Of a stretch of DNA of 64,000 bases, positions 53,301 to 60,728 are shown one piece after another; position 1 is the stretch's first letter; each line of letters opens with the position of its first letter. This DNA comes from Lachnoclostridium sp. An138 (GTDB taxonomy: Bacteria; Bacillota; Clostridia; Lachnospirales; Lachnospiraceae): the NCBI RefSeq assembly GCF_002160765.1, contig NZ_NFLF01000018.1, forward strand, positions 1-64,000, given 5' to 3'. The position numbers and the translations under genes were made by a program. The notes beneath the pieces were generated by a model. That model did no database searches. It was not told the DNA's origin and saw only the letters and a program-made list of their open reading frames with translations.

Positions 53301-53414
53301 CGGGAAAACGGAAAGGTAGAGTCTGCAGGCTACGGAATCGGCGGCCTGACCTATGTGAAGGCCAAAAGCCCCATCGGATTGCTGAAATTCTGGTACAGCG
53401 CCCTGAAGTGGTAG
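50307..53414 (+). CDS. Zinc ribbon-TPR-degenerate TIR-membrane protein with RCC1-like C-terminus
   Basis: 1035 residues: zinc ribbon (CSQCG...CPACQ, 6-27), TPR-like (43-85), a degenerate TIR-like fold (153-290) lacking the conserved Glu (AVWRRFLAY in that place), TPR-like units (305-370), a charged helical region, a group of four hydrophobic helices (about 490-600), another helix (about 670-690), and an outer region of about six RCC1-like units (YYHVVGLTEDGTARASGMNDAGQ; GYHIVGLKRDGTVVSAG; MGHVLGVKSDGTVVAAGSNGSNQ). Paralogue of the two genes before it. ATG 50307 is preferred; a GTG at 50283 overlaps the ribosome site GAAGGAGG. Last gene of the SPFH operon. Confidence 0.8.
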   Translation: MSTYRCSQCGSRISVAEGTKIGTCPACQAIFVLPNQFAQKENLYLLAADARHSGNYDMAENYYSRILKVDAAEPEANWGYLLSKYGVEISENALDYGGVLFHRVEHGSFLQDPAYEKMMTYVPREARHYYEGTARDIDAQHKKLMAISRALAAPDISIDCTAAPGTEDFLLSVQIGKALEEAGYRIFHPAMLANVDRRDLNLYEMAAAEKAEAMLVVMTRKTDREDARFQAVWRRFLAYRRQDAGRKLLSVFRGIRPEDLPLELQPLQSVACEGSGFQDRITAEINRMFGRQNRSSDLVRKNLELLREGQAALDAGDYEKAAGCFRQAAAADTEEYRAHWGLVCALTKGLTVPVLSGEVDQSYRQAVQSADKASAEKYTESMKALMNQAAWQELLRLTRLLQDYEAEGREEVQKAEERVKLYLPAFDSRFQELEDWHEGAKRQRELDALRRAYQRRDTAVEPLFAEQEKIEYAYENTAMSHSPLLNGGPLRAVLLGLSLAAMAASYMLVLWNFRYSTGYTTDFYKKSQWLFVISLVFIIAWARCLIPKDNWSVYIGIVVSLVLYVLSRRKIVLFQLVLILLPAVLFLVERIMMMVLAKNARDAYETKEKAAGAVWEIAERIKASYQTAMEAVCAKYRLPGVEIPTLEVSHSQYYSGVGKHWKDRSPLSYLLRTLAFFAVFIGAVTVINNGLYASGWSHITKVDTRYYHVVGLTEDGTARASGMNDAGQCEVSDWENLVDVGAGRYYSAGLTADGHVLIAGLEGQDESVREAESWTDIQAISVGGYHIVGLKRDGTVVSAGADTWGENAVGDWTDVIQIQAVSDNNLEQTYGLCSDGRVLIAGGGSDYDSIKRYVSDHYGPGEGQIYGTEVYGFTASILVRAQDGSLNGIGNDGYKQLSQAQEWDGSEITEVCTSSGAATLGLKTDGTVLCGGNNLVIREAVEGWTDVIDITVSMGHVLGVKSDGTVVAAGSNGSNQLETEGWTHVVSVSAGDLTSFGIRENGKVESAGYGIGGLTYVKAKSPIGLLKFWYSALKW

Positions 53415-53471
53415 TAAGAGAAAGACACAGAGGTGAGACGCTCTCGACACCCCGTTTTCAGGGAATAAATT

Positions 53472-53513
53472 TCAGGGGAAGGCGCGGCTCATGCGAGCTG
53501 CACCTTCCCCTGA
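53472..53513 (+). terminator. Hairpin after the SPFH-TIR operon
   Basis: TCAGGGGAAGG (53472-53482) pairs with CCTTCCCCTGA (53503-53513). The T content after it is low (ATTAAAAGAATCTATTTT), so termination may be partial. Confidence 0.5.
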
Positions 53514-53551
53514 TTAAAAGAATCTATTTTCCGGCAGTTTCTGTGCCAGGT

Positions 53552-53831
53552 ATACCCTCAGTTGACAAGAGCACATACGGTCAGGACAGGGCTGTTTCAG
53601 TGTCCTGCCGCGTTGCTTTTCTCTCCGCGTACGTCCAGTACGCGTCGTTCAAGCGCCTTGCAGGGCACTGAAACAGCCGCTGCCTGACTCTTCGACCTCC
53701 AGTAGGCCTAATTACGGTAGTTTCAAGGAAGCGGGAATGAGGTGTACTAAACGTACGCCGATTGACGATGACGCAGAAAATGCCGTAATTAGGCCGCTGG
53801 AGGCGTGTGTGTCCTTGTCAACTGAGGGTAT
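53552..53831. mobile_element. MITE-like element with terminal and nested inverted repeats
   Basis: Perfect 18-bp terminal inverted repeats, ATACCCTCAGTTGACAAG at 53552-53569 and its complement at 53814-53831, bound a 280-bp sequence with no gene. Inside are two large stems: arms of 28 bases at 53581-53608 and 53660-53687, closed by CGCGTAC/GTACGCG at the tip, and arms of about 21 bases at 53696-53717 and 53783-53803. TA next to CCCTCA at both ends would suit a TA-target IS630/Tc1-type transposase. It could also be a structured RNA element. Confidence 0.7.
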
Positions 53832-53853
53832 TTTCTGTGTTTATAATATAGAG

Positions 53854-54882
53854 TTATTTTTTGCTTAGTTCCTCAAGCTGCTTCTTTAACGCTGCGATTT
53901 CTGCATCCTTTTCCCGATTCTCCCGCAGAGTTTTCCGCAGCTCTTCGTCCTTTTCTTTCGTTACCTGCTGCAGTTTTTCTTCCAGCTCTTCCACATAATA
54001 CTTCAAGGTATTCTCGTCCAGCATACGCAAAGCTTCCGACCACATTCCGAGCACCTCCTCCGGTTTCCGGCGCAGCATGGCGATTTCCTGATAAATCTCT
54101 TTGAGCCAGGGATAGTCTTCAATCAGCCTTTCGGCATCCTCCAGATTTTCCGTGGTCAGCAAAGAGAGCCATGCTCTTTGTTCACTCTTTTCACCTTCAG
54201 GATACGGAATTTTTTGAAAAACGTCAAGGGCGATCAGATAATATTCCTGCAGAAGTTCCATGTTAAGCCCGGAATCGAAAATAGTTTTTCCGTGGTGCAG
54301 ATAGATTCCCGGAAATTGATGAAACAAAGAGGTGCTTTTTTCAAACAGAACAATGACATAGACTTTCTTTATGTCTTTGTAGGAGAAGCTTTTTCTTTCT
54401 GCGTTTCCTCTCACTCTCATGTACTGGCGCATGAGAAGATCGGCAGAGTAACAGGAAATACGTTCTGCCGGAAAGGCATATCCCTGTTTCTGCACCTCGA
54501 TATTGACCAGAGAACCATCGGTAAGTCTGGCCAGCAGATCCATAATCAGATAGCTTTCTCCGTCTATCAGCCTGTCTTCACTGGGAAGAGCCTGGAGGAT
54601 CTTTACCTCGAAGCCCAGAAGACTGGAGACAAAGCGGGAAAGCCGTTTCCCATGAATCTCCGGATCAAAGAGGTATTTAAAAAACGGGTCATAGGTGAGC
54701 GGCAGAGATTTCTTTCCCTGGCAGAAATCCAGAAAGAGCTCTTTCCAGCGTTCGTTTAATTTCCTGTATCCGTTGTAGAGAACCGGGGACTGACGCAGCC
54801 GTTCCAGCGTTTCCTCTTTTGTCTGCGGCGGGGTGTTCCACGTCACAGCCTTTACAGAACCATTAAAATCGAATTGTTCCAT
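53854..54882 (-). CDS. Rpn-family PD-(D/E)XK nuclease (transposase-like)
   Basis: 342 residues. The nuclease core has YDPFFKYLFDPEIHGKRLSRFVSSLLG and IMDLLARLTDGSLVNIEVQKQ, which carry the Asp and Glu-x-Gln of the PD-(D/E)XK family transposase group; a helical C-terminus ends in a coiled coil (about 300-342). Rpn relatives promote RecA-independent recombination in E. coli, and many copies are found in Clostridia. It starts behind AAGGAAAGGATT (minus strand) and ends 22 bases from the MITE-like element. Confidence 0.88.
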   Translation of the reverse strand: MEQFDFNGSVKAVTWNTPPQTKEETLERLRQSPVLYNGYRKLNERWKELFLDFCQGKKSLPLTYDPFFKYLFDPEIHGKRLSRFVSSLLGFEVKILQALPSEDRLIDGESYLIMDLLARLTDGSLVNIEVQKQGYAFPAERISCYSADLLMRQYMRVRGNAERKSFSYKDIKKVYVIVLFEKSTSLFHQFPGIYLHHGKTIFDSGLNMELLQEYYLIALDVFQKIPYPEGEKSEQRAWLSLLTTENLEDAERLIEDYPWLKEIYQEIAMLRRKPEEVLGMWSEALRMLDENTLKYYVEELEEKLQQVTKEKDEELRKTLRENREKDAEIAALKKQLEELSKK

Positions 54883-55124
54883 AGACAGAATCCTTTCCTT
54901 CTGTGATAAAAAATGGGGAAAATGCTCCGGCGGACTGCCGGGAAGTCTGTACTGATCAGTACAAAAACAGATTACTATAATATGGAAAATAACGCAAGGG
55001 ATATTTTTCTCTGTTGAGAGGCATCTGGAAGTCTGGTATAATGATAAAAAGCAAAGCTGTAACAGCAGGGGTATCCGGAGGTGTTGATTTTACTGTATTG
55101 GCCCGGGAGGTGGGGAGTTTGAAG

Positions 55125-55520
55125 ATGTATGACTGGAAAACATTTCTCGCTGCGCTTCTGCTGGGAGGCGCGGGAATGGCAATTCATTTGATGAAGCTGC
55201 TGCAGGGTGGCATGGTTTCTCTGGCATGGCTGATTCTTTTTGCATATCTGATTTGCAGGGGTACTTATGAATCGGTGACAGAACAGGGATTCCGCAGGGG
55301 AAAGGAACGGAACAGTCAGGTGAAGCAGGTTTACCAGGAACGCTTTGGAAAGCTGTGGCCTGTGGTGAGCTGGAGCGTGGTGATTGGCTGGGGAGTGATA
55401 ATTATTCTGGCGCTGGTCTCTGCTCCTGCATGGATGATTGTAGCCGGTGGGACTGCGGTCCTGCTTTATCAGCTTATTCTGACGGTTATCATAAGGGGCG
55501 GTTTAAGAAAATACAGATAA
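55125..55520 (+). CDS. Small membrane protein of unknown function
   Basis: 131 residues with hydrophobic segments at about 7-25, 30-48, 82-101 and 103-122, and a basic loop between the second and third (VTEQGFRRGKERNSQVKQVYQERFGK). No family assigned. ATG 55125 follows GGGAGGTGGGG; a TTG at 55119 in the same frame is possible. Confidence 0.6.
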   Translation: MYDWKTFLAALLLGGAGMAIHLMKLLQGGMVSLAWLILFAYLICRGTYESVTEQGFRRGKERNSQVKQVYQERFGKLWPVVSWSVVIGWGVIIILALVSAPAWMIVAGGTAVLLYQLILTVIIRGGLRKYR

Positions 55521-55654
55521 CAGCGCCTTCTGTCGGGAGAGTACAGGATGGAGTTGGATACCGCTTTTGTGTGGGCGATTTTACAAAATGTTAAGAAAAG
55601 CCCAATCAAATGTTAAAGAATATCAATTACAATAGCAAAGGTATTGACAGAACC

Positions 55655-56335
55655 ATGCATTATGAAAATATGGAGCCTGCCGTTTTCATCAGCCGGCCGA
55701 ACCGGTTTGTGGCTTATGTAGAGCAGGCAGGGAAGCAGGAAATCTGCCATGTAAAAAATACCGGACGGTGCAGAGAGCTTCTGATTCCGGGAGCGGAGCT
55801 GTATGTTCAGAGGTCGGACAATCCGGCCCGGAAGACGGCTCTCGATCTGATTTCCGTGAAAAAGGGGGCTCAGTGGGTGAATATGGATTCCCAGGCGCCC
55901 AACAAAGCCGCGGCAGAGTGGCTGAAGAACGGCGGTCTAGGGACAAAAGAAATTCTGGTCCGCCCGGAATATAAGTATGAAAATTCCCGTTTTGACTTTT
56001 ACCTGGAGACAGAAGGGCGGAAGGCTTTTATGGAAGTCAAAGGAGTGACTTTGGAGGAGGACGGTACCGCCCGCTTCCCCGACGCGCCCACCGAACGGGG
56101 CGTAAAGCATATCCGGGAATTGATGCGCTGCCTGGATGACGGTTATGAAGCCTATATCCTTTTTGTGATTCAGATGAAGGGCGTCCATGCGTTTGAACCC
56201 AACGACCGGACTCATCCGGCTTTCGGGGAGACGCTTCGGGAAGCCGCCGGAAAGGGCGTGCGGATTCTGGCTTATGACTGCCTGGTAAAGCCGGATGAAA
56301 TGACGATAGATCAGAGAATCGAGGTTCACTTATAA
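55655..56335 (+). CDS. sfsA: SfsA family DNA/RNA nuclease
   Basis: 226 residues. The N-terminal OB-like part (VFISRPNRFVAYVEQAGKQEICHVKNTGRCRELLIPGAELYVQ) and the nuclease part (FDFYLETEGRKAFMEVKGVTLEEDGTARFPDAPTERGVKHIRELM) match SfsA along their whole length. The protein was named for sugar fermentation stimulation in E. coli and has nuclease activity in vitro. The start is placed at 55655, where homologous N-termini begin (MHYENMEPAVF), although an ATG at 55610 is in frame. mutY begins right after the stop. Confidence 0.92.
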   Translation: MHYENMEPAVFISRPNRFVAYVEQAGKQEICHVKNTGRCRELLIPGAELYVQRSDNPARKTALDLISVKKGAQWVNMDSQAPNKAAAEWLKNGGLGTKEILVRPEYKYENSRFDFYLETEGRKAFMEVKGVTLEEDGTARFPDAPTERGVKHIRELMRCLDDGYEAYILFVIQMKGVHAFEPNDRTHPAFGETLREAAGKGVRILAYDCLVKPDEMTIDQRIEVHL

Positions 56336-57421
56336 ATGGTTTATTTACAGGAAACAGTCACGCCTCTTCTGGCCTGGTACGACGGCCATGCCAGGGTCCT
56401 TCCCTGGAGAGAGCATCCGTCTCCGTACCGGGTATGGGTCTCGGAGATTATGCTGCAGCAGACCCGGGTGGAAGCCGTAAAGCCCTATTTCGAGCGCTTT
56501 ATTGGAGAACTGCCGTCGATTCGGGAGCTGGCGGAGGCGCCGGAGGACAGGCTTTTGAAGCTCTGGGAGGGGCTTGGATATTACAACCGGGTGCGGAATA
56601 TGCAGAAAGCCGCCCGCATTCTTGTGGAGGAATACGGCGGGGAGATGCCTGCCGATTATGACGCCATTCTGTCGCTGCCCGGAATCGGAAGCTATACGGC
56701 GGGAGCCATTGCGTCCATTGCTTTCGGCATGAGCAGACCAGCGGTGGACGGCAACGTGCTCCGGGTTCTTTCAAGGCTTGAAAAAAACTATGAGGATATT
56801 CTGAAGCAGTCAGTCCGCCGGAAGTTTGAACAAGAAGTTCAGGAAATTATTCCGAAGGGAAGGGCCGGGGATTTCAACCAGTCGCTGATCGAGCTGGGAG
56901 CCCTTGTCTGTGTGCCGAACGGGGCGCCAAGATGCGGGGAATGTCCCCTGGAAAAACTCTGCGGAGCCCACGCGGAGGGGGTAGAACTGGAGCTCCCGAA
57001 AAAAACTCCGCCGGCAAAGCGGAAGATTGAAGACAGAACGGTACTGGTTCTCGTTTCAGATAACAAAGCCGCTCTGCGAAAAAGACCGGCGAAGGGACTG
57101 CTGGCGGGGCTTTATGAGCTGCCGAACCTGGAAGGCCGTCTGGATCGGGAAGAGGTGCTTGCTTTTGTAAAGGAGCAGGGGCTTTCTCCCATACGGATTC
57201 AGGAGCTTCCGGCGGCAAAGCATATTTTCAGCCATATTGAATGGCATATGGCCGGATACGCGGTGAAAGTAGAAGAACCGGAGCCGGAACAGTTTGCGGA
57301 GCATCCGGGACGGAGAGAAAAGGATGGAATCTTTTTTGTGGAAAAGAGACAGATGGAAGAGACTTTTTCGATTCCGGCGGCCTTTTCCGCTTATACACGC
57401 TATTTCCGGGAACGTTTTTGA
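56336..57421 (+). CDS. mutY: A/G-specific adenine glycosylase MutY
   Basis: 361 residues. LPWREHPSPYRVWVSEIMLQQTRV, the HhH LPGIGSYTAGAIASIAFG, the catalytic Asp in PAVDGNVLRVLSR, the cluster cysteines CVPNGAPRCGECPLEKLC, and a C-terminal NUDIX-like domain that recognises 8-oxoguanine (HIFSHIEWHMAGY). It removes adenine paired with 8-oxoguanine, complementing the OGG-type enzyme at 17 kb. It starts with no gap after sfsA, so the two are coupled. Confidence 0.95.
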   Translation: MVYLQETVTPLLAWYDGHARVLPWREHPSPYRVWVSEIMLQQTRVEAVKPYFERFIGELPSIRELAEAPEDRLLKLWEGLGYYNRVRNMQKAARILVEEYGGEMPADYDAILSLPGIGSYTAGAIASIAFGMSRPAVDGNVLRVLSRLEKNYEDILKQSVRRKFEQEVQEIIPKGRAGDFNQSLIELGALVCVPNGAPRCGECPLEKLCGAHAEGVELELPKKTPPAKRKIEDRTVLVLVSDNKAALRKRPAKGLLAGLYELPNLEGRLDREEVLAFVKEQGLSPIRIQELPAAKHIFSHIEWHMAGYAVKVEEPEPEQFAEHPGRREKDGIFFVEKRQMEETFSIPAAFSAYTRYFRERF

Positions 57422-57568
57422 CAGAGGTGAAAGAAGAAGGAAGGCATAAAGTACGGTATTACCGCTGGCAGATAAAGGGGCGAATTGCTTTCTGCCTGCC
57501 GGCGTAAAATATAAATACAAAAGACAGTCACTTAGGTGGCGGGAAACGAACGATATGAGGAGGAGAAC

Positions 57569-58594
57569 ATGAAGCTGTTATCTGTTACAATTCCATGCTA
57601 TAATTCCGAGGCTTATATGAGAAACTGTATTCATTCGCTGCTTGTGGGCGGTGAGGAAGTGGAGATAATTATTGTGGACGACGGGTCCAAAGATGGAACC
57701 GGGGCCATAGCCGACGAATACGCTCAGAAATATCCCACGATTGTAAAAGCGGTTCATCAGGAAAACGGAGGCCACGGCGAGGCTGTCAATACAGGGCTTA
57801 AGAATGCCACGGGCCTCTATTTCAAGGTCGTGGACAGCGACGACTGGGTATCTATTTCCGCATATAAGGAGATTCTGAAGACACTGAGCCAGCTGGCAGG
57901 GGCCAGACCTTCCGTGGATATGCTGATCAGCAATTTTGTCTATGAAAAAGAAGGAGCCAAGCGTAAAAAGGTTATGAGCTACCGCTCGGCTTTCCCGCAG
58001 GACCGGGTATTTACCTGGGATGACGTGAAGTTCCTGCACAAAGGACAGTATATTCTCATGCATTCCGTTATCTACCGGACAAAGCTGCTGCGGGAATGTG
58101 GACTGGATCTGCCGAAGCACACCTTTTATGTGGATAATATTTTTGTATATCATCCCCTTCCCTATGTGAAATACCTGTATTATCTGGATGTGAATTTTTA
58201 CCGGTATTACATCGGACGCCAGGATCAGTCAGTCAATGAGAAGGTTATGATAGGCCGCATCGATCAGCAGATCAAAGTAAATAAAATGATGATTGATGAC
58301 TACAAGCTCAGCGATCCCCGGCTGATTCCAAATAAGAAGCTGCGCCATTATATGAAGAATTATCTGGAGATCATCATGGTGGTATCGTCCATCATAGCGA
58401 TTCGTTCCGGTACGGAAGAAAATCTGCAGAAGAAATATGAGCTTTGGAAATATCTGAAGAAAAAAGACAGAAAGACTTATTATGAGCTTAAGTGGGGAAT
58501 CCTGGGAAGAACCATGAATCTTCCGGGCAAGAGCGGAAGAAAGATTTCAGAAGCTGCCTATAAGATTGCGAACCGGTTCGTAGGATTCAACTAA
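57569..58594 (+). CDS. Family 2 glycosyltransferase
   Basis: 341 residues, GT-A fold at the N-terminus: VTIPCYNSEAYMRNCIHSLL, EIIIVDDGSKDGTGAIADEY, and the metal-binding DSDDW. The C-terminal third (about 230-341) is basic and helical without a clear membrane helix, so the enzyme may sit at the membrane surface. Probably adds sugars to a cell-envelope polymer or lipid. ATG 57569 follows GAGGAGGAG. A terminator follows directly. Confidence 0.9.
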   Translation: MKLLSVTIPCYNSEAYMRNCIHSLLVGGEEVEIIIVDDGSKDGTGAIADEYAQKYPTIVKAVHQENGGHGEAVNTGLKNATGLYFKVVDSDDWVSISAYKEILKTLSQLAGARPSVDMLISNFVYEKEGAKRKKVMSYRSAFPQDRVFTWDDVKFLHKGQYILMHSVIYRTKLLRECGLDLPKHTFYVDNIFVYHPLPYVKYLYYLDVNFYRYYIGRQDQSVNEKVMIGRIDQQIKVNKMMIDDYKLSDPRLIPNKKLRHYMKNYLEIIMVVSSIIAIRSGTEENLQKKYELWKYLKKKDRKTYYELKWGILGRTMNLPGKSGRKISEAAYKIANRFVGFN

Positions 58595-58596
58595 GA

Positions 58597-58643
58597 AAAA
58601 GCCTCCGGCGCCGTGAACCTGTCACGGAAAGCCGGGGGCTTTT
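58597..58643 (+). terminator. Terminator of the glycosyltransferase gene
   Basis: AAAAGCC-CCGGC-CCGTGA pairs with TCACGG-GCCGG-GGCTTTT around a short loop, ending in CTTTTC just after the stop codon. Confidence 0.8.
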
Positions 58644-58713
58644 CAACATTCAGATGCCGCAATCCACTGCGGGGGAAATCTCCATATAGATAACCTGGAT
58701 ACAGGAATAGATG

Positions 58714-59382
58714 TCAGGCTGCCTCTTCCGGCTTCCGCTTTCTTCCCCATCCGATTCTGACAGCTGAATAATCTGTGCGGTACACAAGCTGTTCCATCAC
58801 AAGACCCAGCAGAATACCGGAGATCACATCCAGCACAGAGTGCTGCTTTAAAAACATGGTAGCCAGGATAATGGAAACCATCAGCACGAAAGAACCTCCG
58901 CGAATCAGGCGGTTCCCGGCCAATGTCTCGCTGTTGGCCACAGCACGGTGCGCCGCGATGGAATTGTACACATGCAGACTCGGGAAAATATTGGTAGCCG
59001 TATCCGCCTGATACAGAATCTGCACGGCAAAGGTAAAGATATTATTCCGTGCAAATGTGTTCGGGCGCAGCAGATGTCCGTTCGGATACAGGGTGGAGAC
59101 AATCAGAAACAGCGTCATTCCGGTAAACAAAAAGATGCAGTACTGATAAAACTCCCGCCGGTTTTTGAAAAACAGATAAACAAACACCGCTGCCACATAG
59201 ACGAACCAGAGCAGATAGGGGACTATAAAATACTCCACAAAGGGGATCATATCGTCCAGTTTCACATGGATTACATGATAGGGCAGGTTTGACCGGCTTT
59301 CCAGCCACATAAACCAGGGCATGTAGATCAGTCCGTAAAGCAGTACCAGGGCATGCCTGTATTTCTGAAAAAATGCCTTCAT
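58714..59382 (-). CDS. PAP2-family membrane phosphatase
   Basis: 222 residues, about six membrane helices. FPSLHVYNSIAAH and KQHSVLDVISG carry the His/Ser/Asp elements of the PAP2 superfamily; the PSLH and KxHSVLD forms are those of the inositol-phosphoceramide synthase-like branch. It probably dephosphorylates a lipid at the outer face of the membrane. ATG 59382 follows AGAGGATAAGC; the frame is open to 59460 without a ribosome site. The gene two places upstream on this strand is a lipid kinase, so lipid metabolism may link them. Confidence 0.85.
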   Translation of the reverse strand: MKAFFQKYRHALVLLYGLIYMPWFMWLESRSNLPYHVIHVKLDDMIPFVEYFIVPYLLWFVYVAAVFVYLFFKNRREFYQYCIFLFTGMTLFLIVSTLYPNGHLLRPNTFARNNIFTFAVQILYQADTATNIFPSLHVYNSIAAHRAVANSETLAGNRLIRGGSFVLMVSIILATMFLKQHSVLDVISGILLGLVMEQLVYRTDYSAVRIGWGRKRKPEEAA

Positions 59383-59519
59383 ATGCTTATCCTCTTTTCT
59401 CGTATATAATGCGTTGAACGTTACGGATGTTCTCATTATATGAAACGGAGTATAGCACAATAATTCTTCATATTCAACGAAGTTTCTTTTATCTTAAGAA
59501 AATGTTCAGAAAGTGATCA

Positions 59520-60458
59520 TCAATTCCGGCTATTTTTTCCCGGTCCGGAAATAATAGACAGAATTCCGGGCACACAGCGGATCTGCATTTTTCCCTTCAG
59601 AAAATAAGGCTCTCCGTCCGTATGGACAGGAAGACGGCGGGAGCACTGAAATTCAGCGGAACGGACCCGCAGCAGGTGGACACCGGGCAGAATCCCGTGA
59701 ATTCCGGCCAGTGAAAGAAGAAACAGCGGCAGGATGAGTAGCCTGGAGGGGCCTTCCACAATGCAGAGATTGAGGAAACCGTCATCCGGGAGAGCCGAGG
59801 GACAAAAACGGACCCCGCCTCCTTCAAAACGGCAGTTCATGGCGGCGGCGAAGAAGGTCCTGCGGTACCGGAGCGTTCTTCCATTGTCCAGGGTAATGCT
59901 TAAGGGAGCGGGCCGGCAGAGGATCAGCTGTCTGACGCCGGTGGCAATATAGGTCAGTTTTCCCAGGCGGAACCGGTTCAGCAGATTTTTTACCGAGGAG
60001 GAAAAAGCGGCGTGGCAGATAGCCGCATCGTATCCGCAGCCGCAGCTGACTGCAAAAAGCTGCTCCCGTTCGCCTAAAGACACCTTCCCCAGATCGATCC
60101 GGCGGAAATAGGAAGGGTGCAGAATGTTCCGGACAGCGGCAGCGGTATCTGATGGCAGGCCTAAAGCCCGCGCAAAGTCGTTGCTGGAACCGGTGGGAAT
60201 GTAGGCAAAGGTCACCAGAGAAAAGTCACGGATTCCGTTCAGGATTTCGTTGACGGTTCCATCGCCGCCGACGGCCACCAGAGTGAGCCGCTCTTTCCGG
60301 GAAGTGATTTCCTGAGCCAGTTTTGTGGCATGGTAACGGTATGAGGTGAAATACACCCGGTATTCCGTCTCCTCCTGATCGAGAAGCTCCTCTACGGTTT
60401 TCCATACTTTCTTTCCGTTTCCTGACCGGGAGCCGGGGTTTACGATAAAATAATACAT
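59520..60458 (-). CDS. Diacylglycerol kinase-like lipid kinase (YegS/DagK family)
   Basis: 312 residues. IVNPGSRSGNGKK and VAVGGDGTVNEILNGI bind ATP, and IPTGSSNDFARALGLP is the family's third motif; the C-terminal beta-rich domain follows. It phosphorylates diacylglycerol or a related lipid at the inner membrane face. Start follows AGGAGGAG. It opens divergently from the FAD oxidoreductase gene across 270 bp. Confidence 0.92.
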   Translation of the reverse strand: MYYFIVNPGSRSGNGKKVWKTVEELLDQEETEYRVYFTSYRYHATKLAQEITSRKERLTLVAVGGDGTVNEILNGIRDFSLVTFAYIPTGSSNDFARALGLPSDTAAAVRNILHPSYFRRIDLGKVSLGEREQLFAVSCGCGYDAAICHAAFSSSVKNLLNRFRLGKLTYIATGVRQLILCRPAPLSITLDNGRTLRYRRTFFAAAMNCRFEGGGVRFCPSALPDDGFLNLCIVEGPSRLLILPLFLLSLAGIHGILPGVHLLRVRSAEFQCSRRLPVHTDGEPYFLKGKMQIRCVPGILSIISGPGKNSRN

Positions 60459-60578
60459 GTCTTACTCCTCCTGTTTCTGATGCCGTAGCTCTGACCGAAT
60501 ACGTCCTTATTGAGCAAAGGGATATGAGACAAGTATATCATTCCGGGCGGAGAGGTTCAATTAATTATTTGCAGGGGT

Positions 60579-60607
60579 TTGACGAGTACAGACAGATAGT
60601 GTACAAT
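60579..60607 (+). promoter_or_regulatory. Promoter of the FAD oxidoreductase gene
   Basis: TTGACG (60579-60584) and TACAAT (60602-60607) are 17 bases apart. The leader would be about 115 nt. The rest of the 270-bp gap shows no supported gene. Confidence 0.65.
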
Positions 60608-60728
60608 ATAAAGACAAAACGTACGCATAATATAGGAAGGCGGAAAGGACTCCGCGGACTGTATGAGATACGGGTCAGACTGACTTTGTCAGAGAATATT
60701 AAATCGTGAAGAAAAAAAGGAGCTTCAG

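Noticed and set aside
60524-60709. Plus-strand frame of 61 codons before the FAD oxidoreductase
   Set aside because: It spans the likely promoter of that gene and has no family match.
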